A stretch of 64,000 nucleotides of DNA from assembly GCF_902167145.1 (NCBI RefSeq), contig NC_050098.1:30374501-30438500 (forward strand), written 5' to 3'. This document shows positions 12,701-25,015 of the stretch, in pieces; the first letter of the stretch is position 1, and the number at the start of each line of letters is the position of its first letter. The DNA comes from Zea mays. Taxonomy: Eukaryota; Streptophyta; Magnoliopsida; Poales; Poaceae. The position numbers and the translations under genes were made by a program. Under the pieces are notes generated by a model. That model saw nothing but the letters and a program-made list of their open reading frames with translations. It searched no databases and was not told where the DNA came from.

Positions 12701-14273
12701 TTTGCATATTTTAATTAAGATATTTATAAGCTCATGTCTTGTTGTATAAAATATAGATCACACATTTTCGAAAAGAATACCTTTTTATTATAACCCGTGC
12801 GAGTAATGTTTTTGAAAAGCGAACACTCTCTTTTCGTTAGGCTTTCTTTTAACTTTACGTATGGTGAATGTTGTATGTTATTGATTGGTGTTTGTTCTTC
12901 TTGTTTGTTTGTGTGATATTCAGTGGTTGATCTAGTAGTTAAGAATCAAGATCTATTTCGATACGTGGAAGAACCCCAAGTTTTCAATAAGCAAGGCAAG
13001 TGGACTTCTCCCTCTGCATACTCTGTTTGATCCCAAACAATACATTTAATAAAGTTTATTCTTTTGGATATATATGCATAACTTGATGGGTTACCTATTT
13101 AGATAACTTTTCCAACCTTATTCCTTGATCAAACCTGGGAATTATACTTTACCTTCGTAGCTATGCTATTGCTACAACTTAACTTTATGCAGTCACTCCT
13201 GCTTGTGATATTAATGTTCCAAAATGGTAAGTTTACATTATTGTTGTTAACCCAATGGTTAAACAAGATTATTGCATCTTAATTGGAACATGGAGTGACC
13301 ACCCGGGAAAACAGTGCAACCACGAGTGGTATCATGGCTCTGGCTTTGGTAATTAGCTTTATATGCTTAGTGCCTGGCAACCTTACCTGAAATATGGGCA
13401 AGAGGGGGAGCGGTAGGTGTTGGCAGCCCACGTTAGCATGGGGACGTATTCTTGGCTAAGGTACCTCACCCAGGGGGCCACCACCATCGTCTTTAGAAAC
13501 CTTAGCGGGTTGCTTCGTATTAAGTGTATTTTGTGAAAGCCTCATAGTGGATCCCTAGCCACTCACCTCGGAAGTGTTTATGGGTTTTGGCCGACCCAGG
13601 CTAGAGGGGATACACGGCTTGTGGGTAAAGTTGTACCACCTCTGCAGAGTGTAAAACTGATATATCAGCCGTGCTCACGGTTATGAGCAGCCTGGACTCC
13701 TCACATGATAATTGAACTTGAAGATGGAAATAAATCGAGATCCGATGATCTGCCAATGGTTTGCTTAAGTGGTTTCACTTAAGTGTTTTTGATATACTCT
13801 TATACCTTTGTTTAATGGGAATACTTGGGATTCACACTTATTAGTAAGACAGGTGTTGTTAATAAAATATTGACCAACTAAAATGCTTATTGCTCAACCT
13901 TAGCCTTACCTTGTTACCTTGCATTAGTTTTTCCCCCACTTGCTGAGCCCCGACCATAAGTGAGCTCACCCTTGCTTAATTTTGATCAGAAGTTGCAGAT
14001 GAAGATATGATGCTGAACTCCATGGATGCTAGTCTAGTGATACCCCCGGTCATCTTCCTGTGGATGGATGTCCATGTTTCGCTGTACTTTGATGAATAAA
14101 GGTTAAGACATTATGTCTGTTCGAAGTGTAATATGTTAATAAAATCGTTATTTACGCTTTTATGCATTGTTCTTTTGATATATTACACTTGTGACGTCAA
14201 CATATGTGTGGAAATAGATCCTGGCACACATATGCTATGCACCCGGCTCTGCCCTTTGGAGACGGGTGTGACA
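9756..14273 (+). repeat. 3' LTR of element A (complete, 4518 bp)
   Basis: It starts TGTAACACCC and ends GTGTGACA. Upstream of the TATA box are an AT-rich head (9756-10135) and a GC-rich promoter region (10140-10840). The body from 11172 is identical to the left LTR but for about 12 of 3102 bases. At a commonly used grass LTR rate of 1.3e-8 per site per year that is roughly 0.15 million years. The short arginine-rich frames on both strands at 10200-11180 are not supported as genes. Confidence 0.93.
10839..10848 (+). promoter_or_regulatory. TATA box of LTR A
   Basis: CTATAAAAAC lies in a pyrimidine/GC-rich promoter context about 1.08 kb into the LTR. It implies a transcript starting near 10870 and an unusually long R plus U5 of about 3.4 kb. 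Confidence 0.65.
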
Positions 14274-14753
14274 CCGGGTAAGTCTAGCTGAGTATTAGTA
14301 TACTCAGCCTTGCTTGTGGCACAATTTTTGCAGGTACTCCTTAGGATGATCGGTTGCTGGTGTGACTTGGCCTTTATCCCTGCCACCGGGATAGATGGTC
14401 GAGAGGGTTACTACTTCCGTAGGAGAGGACCAGGAGGAGTAGCGTGGCCAGGCTTCGCCATGTTACTCGGTTTTCTCCGTTAGTTATTTCCGCTGCATTA
14501 AAAATTTATCGTTATTATTTCTGAAACTCCGATAATGTAATCACTAATAATACTTATTAAATTTGTGGTATTATGTTTTATTGTATTTCTCTGTGCCTCA
14601 CCTTCGAGTGAGCTAGTGGTATTCGATCCTGGTAAGTGGCTTTATCGAACTAGATCCGAGGGACTGACGAGTTATTCCTGTTTAAGTGTGTTGCTGCCCT
14701 TAAGGGTGCGACTTGGGCACTTAAGCTGGAATAATTCGGGCGGTTCCGCCACA
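14274..14753 (+). repeat. Tail of the 5' LTR of element B
   Basis: Homologous to 31148-31627 and ending GGTTCCGCCACA. The rest of this LTR lies left of the window because element A split it at this point. The CACCTTCGAGTG and ATAATTCGGGCGG blocks also occur inverted in solo LTR C. Confidence 0.9.
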
Positions 14754-14755
14754 GC

Positions 14756-14767
14756 TGGTATCGGAGC
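14756..14767 (+). other. Primer-binding site of element B
   Basis: TGGTATCGGAGC lies 2 bases after the LTR end and is one base away from the initiator tRNA-Met PBS. Confidence 0.8.
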
Positions 14768-16433
14768 GAATACCATTACAGAGAAGTCAATAAGTCATAA
14801 ATACCAACTTTTCAAAACTAAAACTTGCTAGAAACCAATGTTGGATAGATCATCAGGACGATCAGGATAGACCTAGGACGTGAAGCCTTAGGAAAATAGA
14901 TGGGTAGCTAGGTGCCTATATTTATATAGGCCATAAAGGCTACTACTATTAATAAGGATGTCGTAGAAGCATCCGAAAAATTAGTTAGGTCTGAGAAGAT
15001 GACTAGAATGAGCATGCATCCTAATTGTCGCATTATAATTGTCTCTTGTGCATCAACATGCTTCTCTCACCTTTATTCCAAGAATAAGAAATTGTGAATA
15101 ATGTGTTGTATTGCTATGAACTGCAAAAAATGCCTTACCTCGTGTCGGATTGGTAAGTCTTGTTAGGTCGTGTTATGTGTTTCTCTTGTCTTGCTATCTA
15201 GGTGGCATTGCAATTGTTCAACCCTTTTTGCCAATAAAAATTGTTGTTTGTTTTGCCCATCAAAAGACCCCCTTCTTTAAACAACCTAGTGGTTAGCAAG
15301 TAAAACCTCAAAAAAAATATTTATGCTTGTGTTAGTGTTTTCTAACCCTTGTGTGTTTTACCTTGAAGTTGCACCTGCACGGCTTGTAGACACCCATAGC
15401 TTGACCCCTAAATCGACTAAAACTTCCTTGTGCACTTGTTGTGTCAAAAAAAATCGTTTGGTGTCTAGTTGCGCAAACCCTATCAAGACCATGTTTCTTT
15501 CCATAAATCCTTGCTCCTAAAACTTCATAGCATTTCTGTTAATCATCCTAGCTGATCCTGTTTGCCTTTCTCTCCTTTTGCCTGGATCTGGTAATCCTTT
15601 TTCTCGTAAATCATGTTGGCTTTATCATCCGAATCTCGGGATCCCCTATTGATTCTGCCTCGTTACCTGGTTATCTGTTGTAACCCGTTCCCAAGTATCA
15701 GATGTTGATCTGCCTAAATCTCTCATTTCTGGTCAGTCTCATACCCCCTTCTCCGAGGATCATGACGCTTGTTTTATCAACTTATCTCTAAACGGCATAT
15801 CCATGTGGAGTAATGGATGTTGTTGTTATCTTTGGATCTCTCATGTCTCTAAAAGCTTATCAATCTCGATCTCATGGTTGGTTCCTCCTCATATCAGATA
15901 TCGCATCAATCTCTGACTGATAATCCCCGTGATAATCATAAAATAGTTCTCTGAGTTAAAGAAAATTCTCATGTGATGCTCTTTTAGCGGCAGTCTCTGC
16001 TTCAACTTCGGCCACATTCTTATTTTCTGAGCCATACTCTCATGGGCTCCATCTATCTGTGCTATGTGAATTTCTTATTGGTTGCGTTTGGTAATGATGT
16101 CATGACTAACGATTGATGGTGCCGCGACGATACCGAGAGCCTACTATGGTGCACACATGGTTGAGCTGCTCGGCACGCGCTGGTATCGCGGTTAATAGTC
16201 ATGATCCATTACGAGACCATACTGATGTGCTATCTTTTGTGAACGTTCTCTCAGAATGATCGCTGCATTTTGTCTCCATATGTCGTGATATTCTATCCAA
16301 ATCAATCTTCAGTATCTTGTCAGATACTATCTCATGAATTTGCATCTATCTCCAGCCTGGGAGTTACATGCTTCTCCACCCTTAAAGATCCTCATCCGAA
16401 TCTCGGGACGAGATTCTTTTTAAGGGGGAAGGC
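14768..16433 (+). other. Short interior of element B, no coding region seen
   Basis: About 1.67 kb of T-rich sequence with no open frame longer than about 90 codons and no retroviral motif. It ends in the conserved GGGACGAGATTC block and the purine tract AAGGGGGAAGG (16422-16432) next to the LTR start TGTGACACCCC at 16434. It is best read as the stripped interior of a non-autonomous element that keeps only the signals for reverse transcription. Confidence 0.75.
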
Positions 16434-17185
16434 TGTGACACCCCAGGTGTCAGTTTCGTGTTACGTCGCGAGAGTTATCCTAATCTCGGATGCTCAGTGG
16501 AAATTTCTATTTCTCGATCGCGTTTATCTCCATTTATCAAGTTACTTGTGAAGGTTTCACCGATTTCTGATTTTATTCGATCGCGAGAATCAACCAATTT
16601 TGGAGCCTGTTAAAACTTTTATTTCTCGGAACGAATGCAAACTCGATAATCAATCTCGAATTATAAATCTCATCTGAAGCTCATTTAATCAACTCTCGAC
16701 GACTGTTATTTGATCTAAGCCTGAGTCTAATTCCTCGAACCTCGATCGATGTCCGACTATTTTAATCCGAGTCCGTACTCTCAGACGGAATACTCAGTAT
16801 GTCGTCCTCTAATCAATTTTATCCGACTCGGCCAAATATTTCATGTCCGAATCGAACTTAAAACCCCGTATCGACAACAATTTTAAAATATCACGATTCG
16901 CCTTCTCCGACTACGAATCCGAAACTAATCGGCCTCAATTCATTTTGTTCCTAATTGGGTGCGAGGAATTATTTTTACGAGCGACGCTAAACAAATCAAA
17001 TTCTTAGTACGGATAATCCGTCATTCTGTCCGACCGAGCACCAGCTCGCTCTGTTTTTACACAGACGACTTCCGCGAGAGCATTTTTATTCTGAGAAATA
17101 TTTTAGCGCAGCCCGATTAAGTGTTTTGGGCCGAATCCAGCCCGGCCCATTTGGCCCATGAGAAAATCCTAACCCTAGTGCCCCT

Positions 17186-17194
17186 CTATAAATA
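17186..17194 (+). promoter_or_regulatory. TATA box of LTR B
   Basis: CTATAAATA lies 750 bp into the LTR after a CCCTAACCC/GCCCATTTGGCCCAT-type promoter context. The predicted start near 17215 is followed by a pyrimidine-rich leader. Confidence 0.7.
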
Positions 17195-19772
17195 GCAGCC
17201 CTCTCCTAGCAAATGGAGGCATTTTTGCACTCCCACCCCTCAATTTTTCCCAGCCGCCACAGCCATTCTTCCTCCCTGTCTTCTTCTCTCACGCAACAGC
17301 TCCCCCATTCCTCCTACACGACAGCAGGCAGGGAGCCGAGCTCCAAGCCCCCATGCCGCCGAGCTCCTCCCAGGACGCTGGCCTCTCTCCCCTGGCCGGC
17401 CCTATGCTCCTTGCGCTCGGTATCCCTGCAGCAGGACGCCCCTCTTCCTCGGCGCGCTGAAGCTGCTCCCATGGCGCCCATCTCTTCCTCCCTCTCTCTG
17501 CTGTCCATGGCAAGCAGCCGAGCGCCCTCCCTGTTCTCCTCTTGGCGCGAGCTCCCTGCTCCTTGCTCGACGGCCAACAGAGGACAGCGACGCCCTTCTT
17601 CCCCAATAGCATGGAGCAGCGGCTTCCCTCTCCCAGCTCGTCCTCGCCATCGCGCAGGGAAGAGCCAGCGCCCAGTAGTAGCTCACCCCATGGATGGCGC
17701 CTAGAAAATTCCAGCCGGCGCCCCTTCTTTTTCCCCTGCTCGTTCTCCCTCGCGCAGCAGCAGCTCGCCCCACCTCCCCTCGCTGCGCAGCTCCTCGGCG
17801 AAACGCCGCTGTCCTGCAGCCCCGGCACATCCCCCAGCTTCCTCGCTGCTACCGCTGCGCGCATGCCAAGTGCTCGGCATAATGTCGAGGGAGACGTGTT
17901 GTTGCAGCACGCCGTGACGCTCGCTGGGTGTTCAATGTTTTTGGCGCAGACCCGCTCGCGACGTCGTCGACCCTCGGTGAGACATCCCGCTACCCTTGCT
18001 GTTTTTGTATCCATGGTGTCGACGATATGCCAAGCCCCTAAACTCGTGTATTATCGCAGCCACCGTCAAAGTCACGCTCCGCGCTTGGCCGTTCGACGAA
18101 ATGCCAAGCCTTGTGGACAGCCCATGTGACTAGCCTCGATTCGTCCAGGTTGTTCACTTGGTATTTTGTGGATTAATCTGTTTAAGCTTTGGTCTATGTT
18201 GTGCATGTGTAAGAAAATGTATTTGTATGGATTGAAGTTCGTGGCGAAAGAAAAAGAAGTAGAAAAGGACTCGAACGTTTTTATATTTCGATAGGAATAT
18301 ATGCGATGTATTGTTTGATGTGTGCGATTTGTAGTTTGTATAATTATATTTTGGTTGATGTGGTGTACATTGGTATTGGAATGTGTGTGGGTATAAAAAT
18401 GTTTTGGTTATATGCCGTAGCAAGGTTGCCTTAACATTTAGGTAAGCAAACGTGTTGTGTTGTTTAACGTGATGAGTAAATCGGAAATACACGGGATGCG
18501 AGGATTTAATTAGTGCACGTAGGTGTGTGTGCCGTGGTGTGATATAGTAGTGGTGGCGTGAGATAATTGTTTGAGGTGTGCGGGTGTATGCCGTGATATG
18601 GTTACACTCGCAACGAGAAAAGATGTACACATTGGGTAACACGATGCTTAAGTTGCTGTTGTATAATCGAATAAAGGATGTATTATTAAGCTTGAATCAA
18701 AATGTGGGGAACTAGTGGTACGCTAGGCAGGCGGTGTCCAAATAAATTAACCAGTTGTTGTGTAGTTGTCGTGAGTGATTTATCGTTAGTGGGTAGTTGG
18801 GTTACGAGTTATGTAAGGATTATGTTGGAAACTAGAATGCGGCGCGTAACTGTGTTCGAGTTGTGAATAATAGATACGTAGGTCTTGTTGATGTCATTAG
18901 CAAGTGGGATGATTCCTGTGGTGCGATAAATTTTGATGGGCAAAGAACATGTGTAGTGAGTCGATCAAGTTACCCAAAAATGGTGTTAAGCTGAGGCTTA
19001 ATTGTGCGTGAAGGTAATAATGTGTTTAATACTTAGAACTCTTAGTCGATCATAGAATTTATCTCGGCTTAAATGGAGGGGTGGTGACATGCCAAGGTAG
19101 TCATCAATTCCTCTATGTTTATAAGTCGAGTCAAGTCGATGCGAAATTGGTGTTCGTTAAATTATGTTTTGCATATAGTGTAATGGAGTTAGTTGTTTTG
19201 GGATCATTATTAAAATGCTCTGTTCATATGATAAATATGTATGATTGCAGAAATGTTGAAGTGTATGTTGTGTCTCAGTCTGCGATCATAATAGGCAAGC
19301 CGACGTGTATGCTGATAGTGGGTTGTGTCGTTGCTCTAGTTAGTCGACTTGTTAGATGACTTGGTTTAGCTCGTAATCACGGTAAATTACTTGTTGTGGT
19401 CTAAATGTATATGGTTATGGTCGCGGGTAAAAAGTATTAGTGCTCAGGTGAGGTATAAGTTAAAATACAAATTATTGTGGGAACAACACTTCGATATCGA
19501 TTATCGGGGAGAATGCGTTGTTAATTAAATATAGTACTTCTAGTGCTCATAATGACACGGATAAAAATTTGTAAGTTCACTTGTTAGTTCTCACTTGGTT
19601 ATTTTAACTCTAACAAATGTCAAAGTGTTATAATAATTCAAGTCTCTAGAACGCGGCAATTCTTGAATTGTATAGAAGCTGAAATGTGTTGATTGCTGTT
19701 TTGGGCTGCACGTACTGTTTTCGGTGTACTGTATGTGTGATGAACTAAATTATGTTTTCTGTAGATACGTGC

Positions 19773-20640
19773 TATAGAAAGGTGGTAGATAACTTTATTA
19801 TCTTGCTGGTGTTAAAATTTGACAGCCATAGGTCTGACCGTTTAGGAGTTGTGCTTTTTACAAATTCAGTACCTGAATCTGTCCAAATTCTGTACAGATT
19901 TTAGAAACTGTATTGTTTGCTTAAGTTAATGTTAGAATCAGTCCTTGTCAATTATAAGAAAGTTGTAGAGGTTTTTCTTATCTTTCTTGTGTTAAAATTT
20001 CATAACTATAGGCCTGACGGTTTAAGAGTTATGAATTTTACAGACTGGTTGTTGTGTTCTGTCCATCGTCAGAACAGATTTCGAAAACTGTAATATTTGA
20101 TTTAGTTAAACCTGGAATCACTTCTTGGTGATTATAAAAGTTGTGTAGTACTTTTGCTAAGCTTTTCAAAAAGTCTTGGATCACTATTTTTGGTGGTCTG
20201 AAGATTAAGTTACATGTGTTTGAAGTGTGAAGACTGAATCTGTCCAGTTTTGGACAGCACATCCTTCATAGTATATTTTACCCTTGATACATGCTAAACC
20301 AGCCAGGGATGTTTATAAATAAATTGTAGGACATTTAATTAGCTTTCCAGAAAGTCTAGGATCACCTTGTTCGGATGTCTGAATCTTTTGTTGTGAATTT
20401 TTGAAGCTGCAAGTCTGAATCTGTCCAAATCTGGACAGAGCTGCTGTGTTTGCACAATTCGACCTTGCTAAGTGTTTAATCAGGTTGTGGTGAAAATACC
20501 AAAGTTGTAGAGCACTTTTTAAGCTTTCCAGAAAGTTCTAGTTTGCTATTTTTGGATTAATATTTGAAGAGTTATGATTAAAACAAGCAACTGCTGTATT
20601 GCTGTCCAAAAAAAATTCTGCTAGTGCTCATTTGATTGTT
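19773..20640 (+). repeat. Five degenerate ~181 bp tandem units inside LTR B
   Basis: Each unit carries a block like AAGTTGTAGAGCACTTTT, then CTTTCCAGAAAGT or a variant, then CTGTCCAA...GGACAG. The CTGTCC anchor recurs at 19879, 20059, 20240, 20421 and 20602, giving spacings of 180, 181, 181 and 181. The units are strongly diverged in sequence but not in length. No coding potential. Confidence 0.75.
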
Positions 20641-21545
20641 AGTTCACCCGTTTGGCTAAAAATGTTTGGTTAGCACTTAAATAAATGTAGACTTGCCATG
20701 ACTAAGCTTAATATTGCCTAAGTGTCCTTTTTTTATGTTTCTTCTCTAGTTGATTGTGATATAGGAGTTCATAGACATGAATGCCTAGGTCCTATTTAAA
20801 CTTACGTTGTATTGGTTGCTCTTGTACGGTCAATAGAAGAACAAATGAACGATTAAGGTGAGCGTAGTAAATGCGTGTACTTCTGATATCATGGTCATAT
20901 TGTGTAAATAAATAAAATATTGTCATCTCTTTAATGGTGTTAATGATGAACGCCGATAACATACGAATAGCTAGCGCTTGCGTATAGTCGTTGCGGTGTC
21001 TTACAATTAAATGTTAGTTTGCTACCATGTATTTATATAGCTTGTGATATTTTTCATTGTATTCATACATATGCATCCTGCATCTCATTTAGGACCGAGA
21101 GGTGACGACCATGCAAGTGATGTGGTGCCAACCACAAGATGCAGTTGGTGGACGTACTGAAGGATGGTGGACTTGACCAGTGGATGCTCGCCGAGCGAGT
21201 ACCCTCCCCCGGCAAACACTATCTAAGTGTTAAATTAAAGGCAAGCCCCGGTTTTATGCATAACCGTTATATATGCTATTTTACTGCACTTAATGATTGT
21301 AGGTTTGTGAAAGGGAAATGTGCCCTTGGGCCATTTCTATGTATTTTGGTGATTGAGTGCCAACACATGTGCTTAATTGGGAATTTATGTACATGGATGA
21401 ACAAGGTGAAAATCATGAAGTAAAGGTATGTTTCTAAGCCTTAGTACATTGGTTTTAAGTACTAATATATTTGTTTAAGTGTTAGAAACAGAAAAAAGAA
21501 GAATAGAGAAAAGGAGAAGGGACTTGGCTGTGTGCTGCCAAGGAG

Positions 21546-21907
21546 CACCGGACTGTCCGGTGTGCACCGGACAGTGTCCGGTGCGCCAGGCTGGCGCGAC
21601 TCGAACTGGCCGCTCTCGGGAAATTGGCCGGTGGCGTACGGCTAAAATTCACCGGACTGTCCGGTGTGCACCGGACTGTCCGGTGAGCCAACGGTCGGCC
21701 AGGGCCAACGGTCGGCCGCGCAATCCGCGCGGGACACGTGGCCGAGCCAACGGTTGGAAGACGGCACCGGACTGTCCGGTGTGCACCGGACATGTCCGGT
21801 GCGCCAACAGCGCCAGATCTGCCAACGGTCTGCAACGGTCGTCTGCGCCGTTTAAGGAAACAAATCGGGCACCGGACAGTGTCCGGTGTGCACCGGACTG
21901 TCCGGTG
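21546..21907 (+). repeat. Four clusters of CACCGGAC...GTCCGGTG palindromes in the 5' LTR of O
   Basis: Paired palindromes lie at 21546-21583, 21650-21685, 21765-21801 and 21870-21907, upstream of the TATA box. Each pair joins two hairpin-capable units through a GTGCAC centre. Such palindromes are a described feature of Sirevirus LTRs; their role, as DNA protein-binding sites or RNA structure, is not settled. The same four clusters recur at 29256-29617. Confidence 0.9.
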
Positions 21908-21974
21908 CCCCCGACGACAGAAGGCAAGGATGGCCTTCCGGATTTGCTCTCAACGGCTCCTAGCTGCCTTGGGG

Positions 21975-21983
21975 CTATAAAAG
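21975..21983 (+). promoter_or_regulatory. TATA box of the 5' LTR of O
   Basis: CTATAAAAG stands just after the palindrome clusters and drives the genomic RNA from about 22010. The copy in the 3' LTR is at 29685-29693. Confidence 0.85.
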
Positions 21984-22581
21984 GAGCCCCTAGGCGCATG
22001 GAGGAGATACACAAGCAACCTTTGAGCATTCTTGATCATCCACACTAAGTCTCTGCGCATTCGTTTGTGTTTCTAAGTGATTCGAGCTCTGTTCTAAGTG
22101 AGAACTCTGAGATAGTCGTGTGAGCTCGATTCTTGGCCGTGTGTGTGCGCTTTTGCTGTGGATTTGTGTGTGTTGCTTCCCTCCCTTACTCTGTGTTTCA
22201 TTTGTGATCATATACTTGTAAGGGCAAGAGACTCCAATTTGTGGAGATTCCTTGCAAACGGGACAGTGAAAGGAAAACAAAACACCGTGGTATTCAAGTG
22301 GGTCTTTGGACCGCTTGAGAGGGGTTGATTGCAACCCTCGTCCGTTGGGACGCCACAACGTGGAGTAGGCAAGCGTTGGTCTTGGCCGAACCACGGGATA
22401 AAACCACTGTGTCACTCTGTGCTTGATTCTCTTGTGGTACTGTGTTTTGTTGAGATTGTTGAGACTTCACCTTAGCCACTTGGCAATAATCGTGCTAACA
22501 CTTAACAAGTTTTTGTGGCTTTAGTTTGAAGTTTTTTATTCAGGATCACCTATTCACCCCCCCCCTCTAGGTGCTCTCAAT

Positions 22582-22593
22582 TGGTATCAGAGC
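22582..22593 (+). other. Primer-binding site of element O
   Basis: TGGTATCAGAGC, two bases after the LTR, is a perfect match to the plant initiator tRNA-Met 3' end used by most copia elements. Confidence 0.95.
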
Positions 22594-22629
22594 CGTTCTC
22601 TTCAAGAAAGGGACTAACCGCCCGAAGAG

Positions 22630-25008
22630 ATGGATCCTAAGGGGAAGGGAATTGTGATCAACGACAAGGAGAAGGAGTCCTTCGTCAACGAGCCAAGGGA
22701 TGACAAGTCTAATGACTCGGGCTCGGGCCACAAGCGAAGAGATGGGAAGAAGAAGAAGACAAGACGCATCAAGGAGATCGTCTACTACGACAGCGATGAG
22801 TCCTCTTCTTCCCAAAAGGACGACGACTGCGACAAACAAAGAAAAACGGTTAATTCGAACTTTTCTTTTGATTACTCTCGTATTCCGCAAAGTTCACATT
22901 CTCATTTGCTCTCCATTCCACTCGGCAAGCCCCCACACTTTGATGGAGAGGACTACGGATTTTGGAGCCACAAAATGCGTAGTCACCTATTCTCTCTCCA
23001 TCCTAGTATATGGGAGATTGTAGAGAGTGGAATGCATTTTGATAGTTCGGATAGTCCCATGTTCATTAATGAACAAATTCATAAGAATGCACAAGCTACT
23101 ACTGTTCTTCTAGCTTCCTTGTGCAGGAATGAATACCATAAGGTGAGCGGCTTGGATAACGCCAAGCAAATCTGGGACACCCTCAAGATTTCTCATGAGG
23201 GGAACGACGTCACCTTACTCACCAAGATGGAGTTGGTGGAGGGCGAGCTTGGACGGTTCGCAATGATAAGGGGCGAGGAGCCAACGCAAACATACAATCG
23301 GCTCAAGACCCTTATCAACAAGATAAGAAGCTACGGGAGCACGCGATGGACGGACCACGACGTCGTCCGCCTAATGCTAAGGTCATTTACCGTTCTTGAT
23401 CCTCACTTGGTGAACAATATACGTGAAAATCCCAGGTACACCAAGATGTCGCCCGAAGAAGTTCTTGGGAAATTTGTTAGCGGGCGAATGATGATCAAGG
23501 AGGCGAGATATGTGGACGACGCCTTGAATGGTCCGATCAACGAGCCGCAACCTCTCGCTCTCAAGGCAACACGAAGCAAGGAGGCGCTACCTAGCAAGGT
23601 GGCACAAATTGAGGCGGCCGGACTCAACGATGAAGAGATGGCTCTCATCATCAAGAGATTCAAGACGGCGCTAAATGGTCGCAAGGGGCAGCCAAGCAAG
23701 ACCAAGACCAAGGGGAAGCGCTCATGCTTCAAATGCGGTAAGCTTGGTCATTTTATCGCTAACTGTCCCAATAATGAAAGTGACCAGGAAAAGGGGAACA
23801 AAAGAGAAAAGAAGAAGCAATACAAGAAGGCAAAGGGCGAGGCGCATCTAGGAAAGGAGTGGGACTCGGATTGCTCCTCCTCCGACTCCGACAACGAAGG
23901 ACTCGCCGCCACTGCCTTCAACAAATCGGCTCTCTTCCCCAACGAGCGTCTCACATGTCTTATGGCAAGGGAGAAGAAGGTAAGTACTCAAGACTCCACT
24001 TATGCTTCTTCTAGTGATAGTGAGTCTAGTGATAATGACATAGATTATTCATACTTGTTCAAGGGCTTAGATAGATCTAAGATAGATAAAATCAATGAAT
24101 TGATTGATGCATTGAATGAAAAGGATAGGCTTTTAGAAAAGCAGGAGGATTTATTGTATGATGAACATGATAAATTTGTAGAGGCACAAAAATCATATGC
24201 TTTAGAAGTAAAAAGAAATGAAATGCTTTCTTATGAACTATCTACTTGTCATGAAACCATTTCTACTTTACAAGGTGTTAACAATGATTTAAATGCTAAG
24301 TTAGAAGTAGCAAATAAATCTAATTCTTGTGTAGAACATGTTAAGATTTGCACTAGGTGTAAGGATTTCGATGTTGATGCCTGTAGTGAACATCTAGTTT
24401 TAATTTCCAAATTAAATAAGGAAGTGGCTAGTCTTAATGCCCAACTTAAGACTAGCAAGAATGAAGTTGATAAAATAAAATTTGCAAGGGATGCCTATAC
24501 GGTTGGTAGACACCCCTCAATTAAGGATGGTCTTGGCTTCAAGAGAGAGGCCAAGAACTTAACAAGCCATAAGGCTCCCATCTTCGTCAAGGAGAAAGGG
24601 AAGGCCCCTATGGCTAGTAATGCTAAAAAGAACCATGCTTTTATGTATTATGATAGGAGAAATGCTAGAAATGCTTATAATGATTTTGATTCACATGTTT
24701 ATAATTCTCATGCCATGTTTGCCTCTAGTTCTTCTTATAAGCATGATAGGGATATGCCTAGGAGAAATATTGCTCATGTGCCTAGAAAGAATGTTATTCA
24801 TGCTCCTAGGAAAGTAGTGAATGAACCTTCTATAATTTATTGTGCTTTAAACACTTCCTTTGCTATTTGTAGAAAGGATAGGAAAATAGTTGCTAGGAAG
24901 TTAGGGGCAAAATGCAAGGGAGACAGGACTTGCATTTGGGTCCCTAAGGATATTTGCACTAACCTTGTAGGACCCAACATGAGTTGGGTACCTAAGACCC
25001 AAGCCTAA
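22630..25008 (+). CDS. gag: Gag polyprotein of the Sirevirus O
   Basis: This 792-residue protein forms the virus-like particle and binds the genomic RNA. The start at 22630 is the first ATG after the PBS. A charged lysine/serine-rich N-terminus is followed from about residue 96 ([16 protein letters not shown]) by the copia-type capsid domain (UBN2-like) to about residue 290. A CCHC zinc knuckle follows with C366, C369, H374 and C379. After an acidic serine-rich stretch ([17 protein letters not shown]), which could hold a TQ-type dynein light chain 8 contact known for Sirevirus Gag, comes a predicted coiled coil at about 480-620. This long tail marks Sireviruses. The frame is intact. The stop TAA at 25006-25008 precedes pol, which is in another frame. 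Confidence 0.95.
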   Translation: MDPKGKGIVINDKEKESFVNEPRDDKSNDSGSGHKRRDGKKKKTRRIKEIVYYDSDESSSSQKDDDCDKQRKTVNSNFSFDYSRIPQSSHSHLLSIPLGKPPHFDGEDYGFWSHKMRSHLFSLHPSIWEIVESGMHFDSSDSPMFINEQIHKNAQATTVLLASLCRNEYHKVSGLDNAKQIWDTLKISHEGNDVTLLTKMELVEGELGRFAMIRGEEPTQTYNRLKTLINKIRSYGSTRWTDHDVVRLMLRSFTVLDPHLVNNIRENPRYTKMSPEEVLGKFVSGRMMIKEARYVDDALNGPINEPQPLALKATRSKEALPSKVAQIEAAGLNDEEMALIIKRFKTALNGRKGQPSKTKTKGKRSCFKCGKLGHFIANCPNNESDQEKGNKREKKKQYKKAKGEAHLGKEWDSDCSSSDSDNEGLAATAFNKSALFPNERLTCLMAREKKVSTQDSTYASSSDSESSDNDIDYSYLFKGLDRSKIDKINELIDALNEKDRLLEKQEDLLYDEHDKFVEAQKSYALEVKRNEMLSYELSTCHETISTLQGVNNDLNAKLEVANKSNSCVEHVKICTRCKDFDVDACSEHLVLISKLNKEVASLNAQLKTSKNEVDKIKFARDAYTVGRHPSIKDGLGFKREAKNLTSHKAPIFVKEKGKAPMASNAKKNHAFMYYDRRNARNAYNDFDSHVYNSHAMFASSSSYKHDRDMPRRNIAHVPRKNVIHAPRKVVNEPSIIYCALNTSFAICRKDRKIVARKLGAKCKGDRTCIWVPKDICTNLVGPNMSWVPKTQA

Positions 25009-25015
25009 ATTTGCC

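Larger units (their letters stand above)
1..14273 (+). mobile_element. Element A: non-autonomous gypsy-type LTR retrotransposon with 4.5 kb LTRs (5' end off window)
   Basis: Window positions 1-3102 repeat at 11172-14273 with no net length change and about 12 mismatches, so these are the two LTRs of one element; the first ~1.4 kb of the 5' LTR lies left of the window. The full right LTR runs 9756-14273, starts TGTAACACCC and ends GGGTGTGACA. A tRNA-iMet-type PBS follows the left LTR and a purine tract precedes the right one. Without the inserted solo LTR C the interior is only about 2.3 kb and has a gag-like zinc-knuckle ORF but no protease, RT or integrase. LTR ends and the pre-PPT motif resemble the Tekay/Del group of maize, which is an inference. 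A sits inside the 5' LTR of element B; the next bases, CCGGG (14274-14278), should recur as its TSD upstream of the window. Confidence 0.9.
21308..22579 (+). repeat. 5' LTR of element O
   Basis: It starts TGAAAGGGAAATG and ends GTGCTCTCA, and matches 29018-30289 at a constant offset of 7710. It contains four pairs of CACCGGAC palindromes and a TATA box. Open frames inside it, repeated identically in the other LTR, are artefacts of the GC-rich palindromes. Confidence 0.97.

Noticed and set aside
17213..18129. Overlapping open frames up to 241 codons on both strands (Ser/Pro/Arg-rich) as a possible host gene
   Set aside because: They lie just downstream of the TATA box inside LTR B, overlap one another on both strands, have no domain and reflect GC-rich DNA with few stops.
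18154..18642. 162-codon minus-strand frame rich in His/Thr/Tyr
   Set aside because: It lies in AT/GT-rich LTR B sequence with no homologous motif and no promoter or start context.
21546..21907. CRISPR-like spaced repeats
   Set aside because: The CACCGGAC units are palindromes in a plant retrotransposon LTR, with irregular spacing and no unique equal-length spacers or cas genes.
21479..22415. Open frames up to 189 codons in the O LTR (and copies at 29189-30125)
   Set aside because: They lie in the palindrome-rich LTR upstream of and across the TATA box, on both strands, and repeat identically in both LTRs.
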